From assembly GCF_005116715.1 (NCBI RefSeq), contig NZ_SWCI01000013.1, forward strand, positions 24,879 through 88,878: a stretch of 64,000 nucleotides of DNA, written 5' to 3'. A program made the translations under genes and the position numbers. The DNA is from Ferrimonas sediminicola. GTDB taxonomy: Bacteria > Pseudomonadota > Gammaproteobacteria > Enterobacterales > Shewanellaceae. Below are positions 14,041 to 23,302 of this stretch, one piece after another. The notes under the pieces are model-generated. The model did not search any database, had not been told where the DNA came from, and saw only the letters and a program-made list of their open reading frames with translations. Within the stretch, counting starts at the first letter, position 1, and every line of letters begins with the position of its first letter.

Positions 14041-16452
14041 TTAGCCTGCCTGGCTGATGGAGGCGCGCATGCTCACCGGCAGCTGCTTCAGCACCAGCTG
14101 GGCCAGGCTCTTGATCAGGTCGGTGTCGGGATCGTCGCCGATGCAGCCCATCTCCTTGAGTCTCAGGGTCAGGGTATTGAACACCTTCTTGTCGAAGAAC
14201 TCCGGGGCGCTGGTGCCATGCAGCTTGCACAGGCGTTCGGCCAGCTTGGTCGCCTCCTTCTCCAGGGCGCCGCGTTCGATGCCGGGTTCGGCCTGGAGTC
14301 GGGCCAGCAGGATGGCGTAGCGCTGTAGGGTCTCCTGGCTGATGGCCGCCAGTTGCATCAGGCTGTTGCGGTGGCTCTCGACGAGGGTCAGCTGGCCGTT
14401 CTCCGCCTCGGCCAGGTGGCCGTGGTTGATCAGCTCGTTGATCAACGCCTGCAGATACTCCTCCAGTTCCCCGTCCAGCCCCATGAACAGCTCGGCCTGC
14501 AGCAGCGGGTAGAGCTGACGGGCATCGTCGATCAGGCCCTGACGGCTGGGCTTGGTGCATCTCAGCGCCAGGGAGGCCAGCAGGCTGGGCAGGATCATCA
14601 GGTGCAGGATGTTGTTGCGGTAGTAGGTCATGGTCACCGCCTGGTTGTCGGCGATGCTGACGATCTCACCCAGGTCATCCTGGCTCAGTTGGAACTTCTC
14701 CAGATCCAGCACCGTCTGCAACACCTTCTTGCCATCCCCCTCGGTCAGGGTGGTGTAGGGGGTGTAGGGCACCGCCTGCAGCAGCTTCAGGTAGAAGTCC
14801 AGCTGCTGCTCCAGGGCGGCCCTGGGCATGGCGTGTTGCTGGGTGGCCAGCAGGGTGGTGGCGGTCAGGGTGACCGAACTGACGGCGGCCGCGTCGTTGA
14901 TGTTGCACATCAGCTGGTTGGCCAGCTCATTCACCACCGGGGTGAGCCAGGGTTGCTTCTGATACGGATCCTCCTGGGTGTCTTCACGCCAGTTGGGCAC
15001 CTTGTCATTGAGGAACTGGTGGACGGTGACCGGCTGGCCGAAGTTGACGTAGCCCTCGCCGTAGTTGCGCAGCTTCTTGAGGGCGGACAGGACCTGGCCG
15101 ATCCCCTCCTTCTCCTTCTTCTTGCCCTTGAGCTCCTTGTGATAGGTGGACACCTCCATCACATGGTCGTAGCCCAGGTAGATGGGCACCAGGGTGACCG
15201 GGCGCTCGATGCCGCGCAGTACCGTCTGGATGGTCATGGCGATCATCCCGGTCTTGGGGGGCAGCAGCCGGCCGGTACGGGAGCGGCCGCCTTCGCAGAA
15301 GTATTCGATGGAGTAGCCCCGGGCGAACAGCTGGTGCAGGTACTCGCGGAATACGTCGGCATACAGCTTGTTGCCCTTGAAGGAGCGACGGATGAAGAAG
15401 GCGCCGCCCTGGCGAAAGATCGGGCCGGCGGGCCAAAAGTTGAGGTTGACCCCGGCGGCGATGTGCGGCGGGACCATCCCCTGCTGGTAGATGATGTAAG
15501 AGAGCAGCAGGTAGTCCATGTGGCTGCGGTGGCAGGGGACAAACACGATTTCGTGGCCGTCCTGGGACAGCTGACGCACCTGCTCGGCGCCGCGGACGTT
15601 GATGCCGTTGTAGATCTTGTTCCACAGCCAGGAGAGGATCCGTTCACCGATGCGGATCAGGTTGCTGGAGTAGTCGGCGGCGATCTCCTCCAGGTACTCG
15701 GTGGCCCGCTCCCGGGCCTTCTCCTCGCTGATCCCCTTGCTTTTGGCTTCGTCGGCGATCGCCTGCTGCAGCCCCTGGGAGGCGAGCAGGCTGGCAAACA
15801 GCGCCTGGCGGTCGGGCAGGCGCGGACCGGTGGCCACGGTGCGCTGTCGGCCGAAGTGTACCCGGGCGACCCGGGCCAGCTTCTGGGCGATCCCCTCGTC
15901 GGTGCCGTGGTGGTCGGCCATGTAGCGCAGGGACACCGGGCGGGAGAAGCGGATGAAGTTGTCCCGTCCCAGCATCATCAGGATAAAGAACTTGCGCAGC
16001 CAGGTGGGGTGATCCCGGTTGAGCAGGGTGGCGGAAACGCTCTCCTCCTTGCCGGGATTCCGTCCCCAGAACAGGGACACCGGAACCACCTGGGCGTCCA
16101 GATCATCGTGGGTACGGTGCAGGCCGAGCAGCTTCTCGAAGCGGGCCATGAAGTCCGCCCTCTTGCGCTTGCCGAACAGCGGCGTCGCGCCGCTGAGCCA
16201 CACCACCCGGCTGACCTTCTCCCCTTTGACCTCCAGGGGCTCCAGTGGGCTGGGCAGTCCGCAGTTCAGGCAGGCTTCGTGCAGCGCCAGCAGATCGGAG
16301 TGGGATTCGTGGGCCATCACGTATACCAGGGGCCGCGTGGGATCGATATCCAGCTCGGAGGTGGGATCTTCCGGCACCAGACGGCTGGTCACCGCTGGCT
16401 TCTGCAGCCAGCGGGCACCCTGCATCCAGGGAGAAAGGTAGTCTTGAGTCAC
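14041..16452 (-). CDS. plsB: Glycerol-3-phosphate 1-O-acyltransferase
   Basis: PlsB puts the first acyl chain on glycerol-3-phosphate at the inner membrane, starting phospholipid synthesis. It has 803 residues against 807 in E. coli. The HX4D catalytic motif is at His308-Asp313 (CHRSHMDYLLL). The downstream FCEGGRSRTGRLLPPKTG block binds the phosphate of the substrate. The start is GTG at 16452 without a strong ribosome site. The gene diverges from lexA; the 187 bp between them carry the lexA boxes. Confidence 0.96.
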   Translation of the reverse strand: MTQDYLSPWMQGARWLQKPAVTSRLVPEDPTSELDIDPTRPLVYVMAHESHSDLLALHEACLNCGLPSPLEPLEVKGEKVSRVVWLSGATPLFGKRKRADFMARFEKLLGLHRTHDDLDAQVVPVSLFWGRNPGKEESVSATLLNRDHPTWLRKFFILMMLGRDNFIRFSRPVSLRYMADHHGTDEGIAQKLARVARVHFGRQRTVATGPRLPDRQALFASLLASQGLQQAIADEAKSKGISEEKARERATEYLEEIAADYSSNLIRIGERILSWLWNKIYNGINVRGAEQVRQLSQDGHEIVFVPCHRSHMDYLLLSYIIYQQGMVPPHIAAGVNLNFWPAGPIFRQGGAFFIRRSFKGNKLYADVFREYLHQLFARGYSIEYFCEGGRSRTGRLLPPKTGMIAMTIQTVLRGIERPVTLVPIYLGYDHVMEVSTYHKELKGKKKEKEGIGQVLSALKKLRNYGEGYVNFGQPVTVHQFLNDKVPNWREDTQEDPYQKQPWLTPVVNELANQLMCNINDAAAVSSVTLTATTLLATQQHAMPRAALEQQLDFYLKLLQAVPYTPYTTLTEGDGKKVLQTVLDLEKFQLSQDDLGEIVSIADNQAVTMTYYRNNILHLMILPSLLASLALRCTKPSRQGLIDDARQLYPLLQAELFMGLDGELEEYLQALINELINHGHLAEAENGQLTLVESHRNSLMQLAAISQETLQRYAILLARLQAEPGIERGALEKEATKLAERLCKLHGTSAPEFFDKKVFNTLTLRLKEMGCIGDDPDTDLIKSLAQLVLKQLPVSMRASISQAG

Positions 16453-16594
16453 CGTTCAGTTCACTTCTTGTTCTTCAATTGACGTAGATTCTACACCGAA
16501 AGGCGGCCCGGCGGCAGTGAAGCTACAACTTCATTGAGATCGTCGGCTGTCACGGCCGGGTTCAACGCAAATAACTGTTGAATTTATCGCCTAC

Positions 16595-16631
16595 CTGTAT
16601 ATACTCACAGTGGTACTGTATAGATAAACAG
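16595..16631 (+). promoter_or_regulatory. Two LexA (SOS) boxes
   Basis: Two CTGT-N8-ACAG palindromes lie at 16595-16610 and 16616-16631, ending 8 bp before the lexA ATG. A tandem pair at lexA is the classic autoregulatory arrangement. Both match the enterobacterial consensus ends perfectly. Confidence 0.95.
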
Positions 16632-16639
16632 GTAGAGTT

Positions 16640-17260
16640 ATGAAGCCGTTGACCCCGAGACAGAGCCAGGTGCTGGAGCTTATCCGCAGTCACATGCAGG
16701 AGACCGGTATGCCCCCCACCCGGGCCGAGATCGCCAAGCGCCTCGGGTTCCGCAGCGCCAATGCCGCCGAGGAGCATCTCAAGGCCCTGGCCCGCAAGCA
16801 GGTGATCGAGATTGTGCCCGGCACCTCCCGGGGGATCCGCCTGCTGGACAACGGTCCCGAGCCCGAGCAGCTGGGGCTGCCACTGATCGGCCAGGTGGCC
16901 GCCGGTGAGCCGATTCTCGCCCAGCAGCACATCGAACAGCACTGCCAGATGGATCCCGCCCTGTTCCACCCCAGCGCCGACTTCCTGCTGAGGGTGCGCG
17001 GCGATTCCATGGTGGAGATCGGCATCATGGATGGCGACCTGCTGGCGGTACACAGCCAGAAGGAGGCGCGCAACGGTCAGGTGGTGGTGGCCCGGGTGGG
17101 CGAGGACGTGACGGTAAAACGGTTCGAACGTAAGGGGAACGTCGTCTACCTGCACGCGGAAAACCGAGAGTATCAGCCCATCGTGGTCGATCTGGAGCAG
17201 GAGTACATGTGCATCGAAGGTCTGGCGGTGGGGGTCATTCGCAACGGAGGATTGCACTGA
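16640..17260 (+). CDS. lexA: LexA SOS repressor / self-cleaving protease
   Basis: LexA represses DNA-damage genes and cleaves itself when bound to RecA filaments. It has 206 residues. The N-terminal winged helix-turn-helix is about residues 1-70. The scissile bond is Ala88-Gly89 (VAAGEP). The catalytic dyad is Ser123 (GDSMVEIGI) and Lys160 (VTVKRF). It is controlled by the two boxes just upstream. The stop overlaps the sulA start (TGATG). Confidence 0.97.
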   Translation: MKPLTPRQSQVLELIRSHMQETGMPPTRAEIAKRLGFRSANAAEEHLKALARKQVIEIVPGTSRGIRLLDNGPEPEQLGLPLIGQVAAGEPILAQQHIEQHCQMDPALFHPSADFLLRVRGDSMVEIGIMDGDLLAVHSQKEARNGQVVVARVGEDVTVKRFERKGNVVYLHAENREYQPIVVDLEQEYMCIEGLAVGVIRNGGLH

Positions 17261-17709
17261 TGAAGAGCAGGCATGTCACACAGTACCGCCACCCCGGCCT
17301 GTGGCAGGGGAGCTGGAATCACGCTGCCAGCCTGACCAGGCTGGAGGACGGCATCGACACCCTGACCCGCCTCGCCCCCGAACTGGCGCAGCTGAGTCAG
17401 AAGGAGCGTTGGTTGGTGCTGGTGAATCCACCGGCGTTCGGCTGGAAACGGATACTGCAGGAGGCCGGCGTCGCCATGGATCGCATCCTGCTGGTGCGCT
17501 GTCAGGATGAGGTGGAGGGCCAGTGGGCGGTGGAGCAGGCCCTGTGTGGCCGCACCTGCTCGGCGGTGCTGGCCTGGTTGCCCACCCTGGCCGCCCGGGA
17601 CTGGCGGCGTCTGGAGATGGCCAGCCGCCGGGCCGAGTGTTCCGGCTACCTGTTCCAGCCCCGGGGCCTGACCGTCGCACCCGCCCTGGTCAGCAACTGG
17701 ATCCACTGA
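17260..17709 (+). CDS. sulA: SOS cell division inhibitor SulA
   Basis: SulA binds FtsZ monomers and blocks septation during DNA damage. The product has 149 residues from the ATG at 17260, which overlaps the lexA stop and follows a CGGAGG site. The frame also opens upstream inside lexA, but that part is a shadow. The core (RWLVLVNPP, then a strand-helix with SAVLAWLP and a terminal GYLFQP) fits the RecA-like fold of SulA. It is shorter than the 169 residues of E. coli SulA. Being cotranscribed with lexA, it shares the two SOS boxes. Confidence 0.88.
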   Translation: MKSRHVTQYRHPGLWQGSWNHAASLTRLEDGIDTLTRLAPELAQLSQKERWLVLVNPPAFGWKRILQEAGVAMDRILLVRCQDEVEGQWAVEQALCGRTCSAVLAWLPTLAARDWRRLEMASRRAECSGYLFQPRGLTVAPALVSNWIH

Positions 17710-18096
17710 TTACCGGAAAAAGGGGGGGCTTTAGGCAGTAATCAGCCCCAATCCCGGCTTTTGAATCTGATTCGTTCGTTTGTTTCCAAAATTAGCGTAA
17801 TTTATCATTAATTTAGGCTTATATATTGCCATTCGGAAAATATGAGTTTTTTCCCCTGCCTTCCCCTTTCCCTCCTCCATTGAGTGCTATTCTTGATCTT
17901 GATCAAATGGGTTTATCTCATTAGGTTAGGAAATGACACGATCGCAGAGTCGTGTGCGGCAGGAGTAACTCCGGAATCAGCGGTTTCCGCAGTGTGCCCA
18001 ACCTATTGAGGGGAGGGGAGCTTCATAGGGCTGTGAATTACTGTGCTGGCTCTCTTCTGGATATTGCAGGTTGCAATACACAGAGGAGCAGTTGTT
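17710..18096. other. 387-bp intergenic region before the cox operon
   Basis: No gene is supported here. It begins with a G-rich imperfect hairpin (GGGGCT...AGCCCC, about 17728-17750) that may end lexA-sulA. It continues with an AT-rich stretch and the FNR-type box at 17893, and ends at the ribosome site of coxB. Confidence 0.6.
17893..17906. promoter_or_regulatory. FNR/ANR-type binding site upstream of the cox operon
   Basis: TTGAT-CTTG-ATCAA is a perfect match to the FNR consensus TTGAT-N4-ATCAA. It lies 190 bp before the coxB start. An FNR homologue (EtrA in Shewanella) or CRP could link oxidase expression to oxygen supply. Confidence 0.7.
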
Positions 18097-19221
18097 GTGA
18101 GACGTTACTTTTTGTTGGCCATCGGCGTTCTGATGCCAACCCTGGCGCTGGCCACGGATGCAGATCTTAACCTGACACCCGGGGTGACCGCCATCAGTGA
18201 GCGGGTCTACGGCCTGCATATGACCATCTTCTATATCTGTTGCGCCATCGCGGCGGTGGTGTTTGGCATGATGCTCTATTCGCTGATTCGCCACCGCAAG
18301 TCCAAGGGGGCCGTGCCCGCCAACTTCCACGAAAGCACCAGGGTTGAGGTGCTGTGGACGGTGATCCCCTTTGTCATTCTCATCGTGATGGCGGTGCCCG
18401 CCACCAAGACCCTGGTGGCCATGGAGGATCCCAGTGCCTCTGAGCTGACCATCCAGGTGACCGGTTCTCAGTGGAAGTGGCACTACAGGTATTTCGACCA
18501 GGGCGTTGAGTTTTACAGCCTGCTGTCCACCCCTCAGAATCAGATTCAAAACGCCGAGGCCAAGGGGGAGAACTACCTGCTCGAGGTGGACAAGCCCCTG
18601 GTGATCCCCGCCAATCGCAAGGTGCGCTTCCTGATGACCTCGGACGACGTCATCCACTCCTGGTGGGTGCCCGCTTTCGCGGTTAAGAAGGACGCCAACC
18701 CCGGCTTCATCAACGAGGCCTGGACCAAGGTGGACAAACCCGGCGTCTACCGCGGTCAGTGTGCCGAGCTGTGTGGCAAGGACCACGGCTTCATGCCGGT
18801 GGTGGTGGAGGTGCTGCCGGAGGCGGAGTTCGACATCTGGCTGGCGGAGCAGCAGGCCGCGGCCGCCGTCGCCGCCCAGGACGAGACCGCCGCCCTGACC
18901 CAGACCTTGACCCTGGAGGAGTCCATGGCCCTGGGGGAGCAGGTCTACCTCTCCCGTTGCGCCGCCTGCCATATGCCTAACGGCAACGGCCTCGAGGGGG
19001 TGTTCCCGGCGCTGAAGGGCAGCCCCGTCGCCCTGGGTGATCCCAAGGCGCACATCGGCATCGTGGTGCACGGCAGTCCCGGGACCGCCATGCAGGCGTT
19101 CGCCGCCCAGCTAACCAACAAGGAGCTGGCGGCGGTGGTGACCTATGAGAGAAACGCCTGGGGCAACAACGTAGGCGACGTGATACAGGCGGCGGATGTG
19201 GCTGCCTCCAAGGGAGAGTGA
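18097..19221 (+). CDS. coxB: Cytochrome c oxidase subunit II with fused cytochrome c domain
   Basis: Subunit II accepts electrons from cytochrome c at the CuA centre and passes them to subunit I. The GTG at 18097 follows AGAGGAG by 8 bp and gives 374 residues with a signal peptide. Two membrane helices (about 40-65 and 85-105) precede the cupredoxin domain. CuA ligands are visible as His187, Cys222, Glu224, Cys226, His230 and Met233. A C-terminal cytochrome c domain has the heme motif CAACH (288-292) and a likely distal Met332. This makes it a caa3-type enzyme that can receive electrons through its own heme. Confidence 0.94.
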   Translation: MRRYFLLAIGVLMPTLALATDADLNLTPGVTAISERVYGLHMTIFYICCAIAAVVFGMMLYSLIRHRKSKGAVPANFHESTRVEVLWTVIPFVILIVMAVPATKTLVAMEDPSASELTIQVTGSQWKWHYRYFDQGVEFYSLLSTPQNQIQNAEAKGENYLLEVDKPLVIPANRKVRFLMTSDDVIHSWWVPAFAVKKDANPGFINEAWTKVDKPGVYRGQCAELCGKDHGFMPVVVEVLPEAEFDIWLAEQQAAAAVAAQDETAALTQTLTLEESMALGEQVYLSRCAACHMPNGNGLEGVFPALKGSPVALGDPKAHIGIVVHGSPGTAMQAFAAQLTNKELAAVVTYERNAWGNNVGDVIQAADVAASKGE

Positions 19222-19231
19222 GAGCAGGCCA

Positions 19232-20845
19232 ATGACTATAGCGACGCGAGACAATCAGGCCGATGTCGGCCGCATCGACACCCCGGATCATGAGCACCAG
19301 CACGTCACCAGGCGAGGATGGAAGCGCTGGCTGCTCACCACCAATCACAAGGAGATCGGCACCCTCTACCTGTGGTTCAGCTTCACCATGTTCCTGGTGG
19401 GAGGGGCCATGGCCATGGTGATCCGCGCCGAGCTGTTCCAGCCCGGACTGCAACTGGTCGAGCCCAACTTCTTCAACCAGATGACCACGGTACACGGCCT
19501 GGTGATGGTGTTCGGGGCGGTGATGCCCGCCTTTACCGGACTGGCCAACTGGATGATCCCGATGATGATCGGCGCCCCGGACATGGCGCTGCCCCGGTTG
19601 AACAACTGGAGTTTCTGGATCCTGCCGTTTGCCTTCAGCATGCTGCTGGGCAGCCTGTTCATGGACGGGGGCGGCCCCGCCTTCGGCTGGACCTTTTACG
19701 CTCCCCTCTCCACCACCTTCAGTGGCGATTCCACCGCCCTGTTCGTGTTCTCGGTCCACATCATGGGGATCAGCTCCATCATGGGGGCGATCAATGTGAT
19801 CGTCACCATCGTCAACCTGCGGGCGCCGGGGATGACCTATATGAAGATGCCACTGTTTGTCTGGACCTGGCTGATCACCGCCTTCCTGCTGATTGCGGTG
19901 ATGCCGGTTCTGGCGGGGGCGGTCACCATGGTGCTGACCGACAAGTATTTCGGCACCAGCTTCTTCGATGCCGCCGGGGGCGGTGATCCGGTGATGTTCC
20001 AGCACATCTTCTGGTTTTTCGGTCACCCCGAGGTGTACATCATGATCCTGCCGGCTTTTGGCATCATCTCCGCCATCGTGCCCGCCTTCAGTCGCAAGAG
20101 GCTGTTCGGTTATGCCTCCATGGTGTACGCCACCGCCTCCATCGCCCTGCTCTCTTTCATTGTCTGGGCTCATCACATGTTCACCACCGGGATGCCGGTG
20201 GCGGCGGAGCTGTTCTTCATGTACTGCACCATGCTGATCTCGGTGCCCACCGGGGTGAAGGTGTTCAACTGGGTGGCCACCCTGTGGCGAGGGGCCATCA
20301 GCTTCGAGGCGCCGATGATGTTCGCCCTGGCGTTTATCGTGCTGTTCACCATCGGCGGCCTGTCGGGACTGATGCTGGCGATTACCCCGGTGGACTTCCA
20401 GTATCACGACACCTACTTTGTGGTGGCCCACTTCCACTACGTGCTGGTCAGTGGGGCGGTGTTCTCCATCATGGCGGCCGCCTACTACTGGCTGCCCAAG
20501 TGGACCGGCCATATGTACAGCGAAACCCTGGCCAGGTGGCACTTCTGGTGCTCCATCATCTCGGTGAACATCCTGTTTTTCCCCATGCACTTCCTCGGGC
20601 TGGCGGGCATGCCCAGGCGCATCCCCGATTACGCCCTGCAGTTTGCCGACATCAATAAGATCGTCTCCATCGGCGGCTTTGCCTTCGGCCTGTCACAGCT
20701 GATCTTCCTGGCCCTGGTGATCAAGTGCATTCGCGGCGGCGACAAGGCCCCGGCCAAGCCCTGGGATGGTGCCGAGGGGCTGGAGTGGAGCGTGGCGTCG
20801 CCGGCGCCGCTGCACACCTTCGACACGCCTCCCGAGGTGAAATGA
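19232..20845 (+). CDS. coxA: Cytochrome c oxidase subunit I
   Basis: This subunit holds heme a and the heme a3-CuB site where oxygen is reduced and protons are pumped. The ATG at 19232 gives 537 residues with twelve helices. Metal ligands are visible: His88 and His402 for heme a, His400 for heme a3, and His265, His314 and His315 for CuB. Tyr269 of HPEVY is the residue cross-linked to His265. Glu267 in the same motif and Lys343 in PTGVK mark the D and K proton channels of type A1 oxidases. It follows coxB by 10 bp. Confidence 0.96.
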   Translation: MTIATRDNQADVGRIDTPDHEHQHVTRRGWKRWLLTTNHKEIGTLYLWFSFTMFLVGGAMAMVIRAELFQPGLQLVEPNFFNQMTTVHGLVMVFGAVMPAFTGLANWMIPMMIGAPDMALPRLNNWSFWILPFAFSMLLGSLFMDGGGPAFGWTFYAPLSTTFSGDSTALFVFSVHIMGISSIMGAINVIVTIVNLRAPGMTYMKMPLFVWTWLITAFLLIAVMPVLAGAVTMVLTDKYFGTSFFDAAGGGDPVMFQHIFWFFGHPEVYIMILPAFGIISAIVPAFSRKRLFGYASMVYATASIALLSFIVWAHHMFTTGMPVAAELFFMYCTMLISVPTGVKVFNWVATLWRGAISFEAPMMFALAFIVLFTIGGLSGLMLAITPVDFQYHDTYFVVAHFHYVLVSGAVFSIMAAAYYWLPKWTGHMYSETLARWHFWCSIISVNILFFPMHFLGLAGMPRRIPDYALQFADINKIVSIGGFAFGLSQLIFLALVIKCIRGGDKAPAKPWDGAEGLEWSVASPAPLHTFDTPPEVK

Positions 20846-21393
20846 TGAGTGCCCGGCGCGCCAACCGGGTCCTGGTCACCCGGCTGCTGCTGGTCACCCT
20901 GGGGATGTTCGGCTTCGGTTTTGCCCTGGTGCCGCTCTATGACGTGTTCTGTGAGGTGACCGGCCTCAATGGCAAAACCGGCGGTCCGGCCACGGCGCAG
21001 GTGTCGCCGGTCAATCGTGAACGCCTGGTGACCGTAGAGTTTGTCACCTCGGTGCACAGCGCCATGCCCTGGGAGTTTGAGCCGGAGATCAACCGCATTC
21101 AGCTTCATCCCGGTGAGACCAAGCGGGTGGCATTTCTGGCTCGCAATCTGTCTGGCAAGGAGATCATCGGTCAGGCGATCCCCTCGGTCAGTCCGGGGCA
21201 GGGGGCGCTCTACTTCTCCAAGATCGAGTGTTTCTGTTTTAACCATCAGCCCCTGACGGGAGGGGAGCAGGCCAAGATGCCCCTGGTGTTCTATCTGGAT
21301 CCGTCGCTGCCGGAGGAGATTCAGACCCTGACCCTGTCATACACGCTCTACAACGTAACCGACAAGGTGCAAGAGCGTGGCAAAGGAGTGTAA
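20842..21393 (+). CDS. ctaG: Cytochrome c oxidase assembly protein CtaG (Cox11)
   Basis: CtaG inserts CuB into subunit I. The ATG at 20842 overlaps the coxA stop and gives 183 residues. One N-terminal membrane helix (about 11-32) anchors a periplasmic domain. The Cu(I)-binding motif is [10 protein letters not shown] (Cys130, Cys132), and a further cysteine (Cys37) lies just after the helix. A longer reading frame inside coxA is a shadow. Confidence 0.93.
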   Translation: MMSARRANRVLVTRLLLVTLGMFGFGFALVPLYDVFCEVTGLNGKTGGPATAQVSPVNRERLVTVEFVTSVHSAMPWEFEPEINRIQLHPGETKRVAFLARNLSGKEIIGQAIPSVSPGQGALYFSKIECFCFNHQPLTGGEQAKMPLVFYLDPSLPEEIQTLTLSYTLYNVTDKVQERGKGV

Positions 21394-21397
21394 TCCG

Positions 21398-22270
21398 ATG
21401 AAACATGAAAAGTACTATGTCCCCGAGCAGAGCCCCTGGCCCATCGTCGGCGCCGTGGGACTGTTCCTCATCGCCCTGGGGGCCGGCAACTATGTCGGGG
21501 GCCTGAGGTCCGGTGACACCGGCATCTTCGGTTATGTGTTGCTGTCGGGCATTGCCGTCATCCTGGTGATGGTGGTGGGCTGGTTCCGAAGTGTCATCAA
21601 CGAGTCGATGGCGGGGCTCTATTCCAGGCAGATGGATCGCTCCTTCCGCCAGGGGATGTCCTGGTTCATCTTCTCCGAAGTGATGTTCTTCGGTGCCTTC
21701 TTCGGGGCGCTGTTCTACGCGCGCATGGTGGCCGTCCCCTGGCTGGCGGGCGAAGGCAACAACGCCATGACCAACGAGGTGCTCTGGCCCGGCTTCGAGG
21801 CGGTGTGGCCCCTGGTGACCACCCCGGCGGGTGACACCACCCAGGGGATGGGCTGGCAGGGGTTGCCCCTGTACAACACTCTGATTCTGCTCACCTCCTC
21901 CATCACTTTGCACTTTGCCCATGTGGCCCTGGAGCACAACCGACGCCAGGCACTGACCCTGTGGCTGGGGGGCACCATCCTGCTGGGGCTGGCGTTCCTG
22001 ACGCTGCAGGGCGAGGAGTATCTGCACGCCTACCGGGAGATGAACCTGACTTTGAGCTCCGGGGTGTACGGCAACACCTTCTTCCTGCTGACGGGATTCC
22101 ACGGGCTGCACGTGACCCTGGGGACCATCATGCTGCTGGTGATGTTCTTCAGGGTGGTGAAGGGCCACTTCACCCCGGAGCGCCATTTCGGCTTCCAGGC
22201 GAGCAGCTGGTACTGGCACTTCGTGGACGTGGTGTGGCTGCTGCTGTTCGTGTTTGTCTACATTCTCTGA
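21398..22270 (+). CDS. coxC: Cytochrome c oxidase subunit III
   Basis: This integral membrane subunit stabilises the oxidase core. It has 290 residues with seven helices, the SWFIFSEVMFFGAFF motif in the third, and the terminal SSWYWHFVDVVWLLLF signature. AAGGAG precedes the ATG at 21398, 4 bp after the ctaG stop. The gene converges with the small minus-strand gene at 22273. Confidence 0.95.
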   Translation: MKHEKYYVPEQSPWPIVGAVGLFLIALGAGNYVGGLRSGDTGIFGYVLLSGIAVILVMVVGWFRSVINESMAGLYSRQMDRSFRQGMSWFIFSEVMFFGAFFGALFYARMVAVPWLAGEGNNAMTNEVLWPGFEAVWPLVTTPAGDTTQGMGWQGLPLYNTLILLTSSITLHFAHVALEHNRRQALTLWLGGTILLGLAFLTLQGEEYLHAYREMNLTLSSGVYGNTFFLLTGFHGLHVTLGTIMLLVMFFRVVKGHFTPERHFGFQASSWYWHFVDVVWLLLFVFVYIL

Positions 22271-22272
22271 GC

Positions 22273-22488
22273 CTAGTAGGGGCGGGGGTTGGGCTCGATC
22301 CAGCCCCCCATCATCGCCAGGATCAGCAGAACCAGCACGAAGGCGGAGAGGGCCACCCGCCGACCCAGGAAGTGGCTCATGGATAGGGGGGCGTCCTTGC
22401 TCCTGAGCATCATCACCAGGGCCCGGCCCAGGTTGAGGATGATGAACAGCAGCAGGACGACAATAAGCAGTTTGATGGCGAGTTGCAT
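22273..22488 (-). CDS. DUF2909 twin-helix membrane protein
   Basis: The protein has 71 residues with two membrane helices (about 4-22 and 46-62) joined by a short polar loop with LRSKDAPLSMSHFLGRRVA. Small proteins of this kind (DUF2909) sit on the opposite strand between coxC and surf1 in many gamma-proteobacterial oxidase clusters. Their role is unknown, and assembly or stability of the oxidase is a guess. The start at 22488 is the first ATG that keeps the first helix near the N-terminus. A longer frame upstream runs antisense into surf1 and is not used. Confidence 0.8.
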   Translation of the reverse strand: MQLAIKLLIVVLLLFIILNLGRALVMMLRSKDAPLSMSHFLGRRVALSAFVLVLLILAMMGGWIEPNPRPY

Positions 22489-22522
22489 GGCTGAGCCCCG
22501 TGGCAACCGCCCTGGATGACGG

Positions 22523-23236
22523 ATGCAGATGGTAAAGAAGGTCCTTTTTTTCCTGATCACTTTGCTGACATTTTGTGCACTGGTCAAGCTGGGCTGGTGG
22601 CAGTTGCAGCGGGCAGAGGAGAAGCGGGAGCTGTTGAGCCGGATGGTGGACAACGGCCGTATCGCCCTGAGATGGGACCAGGTGACCGGCGACGAGGCCC
22701 TGGGTGGCCGACACCTGAGCCTGGTGGGCCGCCTCAGGCCGGAGCACAGCCTGCTGCTGGACAACCGTATCCAGTCGGGCAGGGTGGGCTATCAGTGGCT
22801 GCTGCCAGTGGAGGTGACCGAGGATCAGCCCTGGCTGCTGCTGGATCTGGGGTTCGTGGCCGCCCCCGAGAACAGGGCAGAGCTGCCGGTCCTGCCCGCG
22901 GTCCCCTCCCAGGCCCGCCTCAGCGGCCGGCTCTATCGCCCCGGTCACAATCCCCTGGCCAACCAACTGCGGCCGGAGCCCGGCCCGGTCACCCGCATTC
23001 AGGCGGTGAATTTCCCCCAGTTGTCCGCCTGGCTGGGGCGGCCGTTGCAGCCCTGGCTGCTGTTTGTGCAGCAGCCGGCCGAACTGGGGTTTGAGCGCCA
23101 CTGGCGGCCGGTGACCCTGTCGCCGGAGCGCCATCGCGGCTACGCCCTGCAGTGGTTCGGGCTGGCCCTGGCCTGGGCGGTGGTGGCGGCGCTGATCTGG
23201 CGAGGCCCGGTTGCAACCGCCCATGAACCCAAGTAG
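22523..23236 (+). CDS. SURF1-family oxidase biogenesis protein
   Basis: SURF1/Shy1 proteins help place heme a in subunit I. The product has 237 residues with an N-terminal helix ending in the family motif KLGWWQLQRAEEK, a periplasmic beta-rich domain, and a C-terminal helix after HRGYALQWFGLALAW. ATG codons at 22523 and 22529 are both possible. It lies within the cox cluster between subunit III and the thioredoxin-like gene. Confidence 0.9.
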   Translation: MQMVKKVLFFLITLLTFCALVKLGWWQLQRAEEKRELLSRMVDNGRIALRWDQVTGDEALGGRHLSLVGRLRPEHSLLLDNRIQSGRVGYQWLLPVEVTEDQPWLLLDLGFVAAPENRAELPVLPAVPSQARLSGRLYRPGHNPLANQLRPEPGPVTRIQAVNFPQLSAWLGRPLQPWLLFVQQPAELGFERHWRPVTLSPERHRGYALQWFGLALAWAVVAALIWRGPVATAHEPK

Positions 23237-23252
23237 TGTGATCTCTATCACC
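23237..23252. promoter_or_regulatory. CRP-like site inside the cox cluster
   Basis: TGTGA-TCTCTA-TCACC matches the CRP consensus TGTGA-N6-TCACA at nine of ten positions. It lies between surf1 and the next gene, starting one base after the surf1 stop. It could drive an internal promoter for the assembly genes. Confidence 0.45.
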
Positions 23253-23302
23253 TTTCTCCAGCCAGCGGTAACGGGTGGAGATCCCAACAGAGAGGAGCCC
23301 CG

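Noticed and set aside
14353..16482. Long open frame antisense to plsB (about 709 codons)
   Set aside because: Shadow frame created by the GC-rich third positions of plsB; composition is unlike a real protein and plsB is certain.
17728..17760. Strong terminator after sulA
   Set aside because: The G-rich repeat can pair only partly and is not followed by a T tract, so it is mentioned only within the intergenic entry.
21239..23287. Long minus-strand frame opposite coxC and surf1
   Set aside because: Antisense shadow with low-complexity His/Gln/Pro content; only the short DUF2909 gene on that strand is supported.
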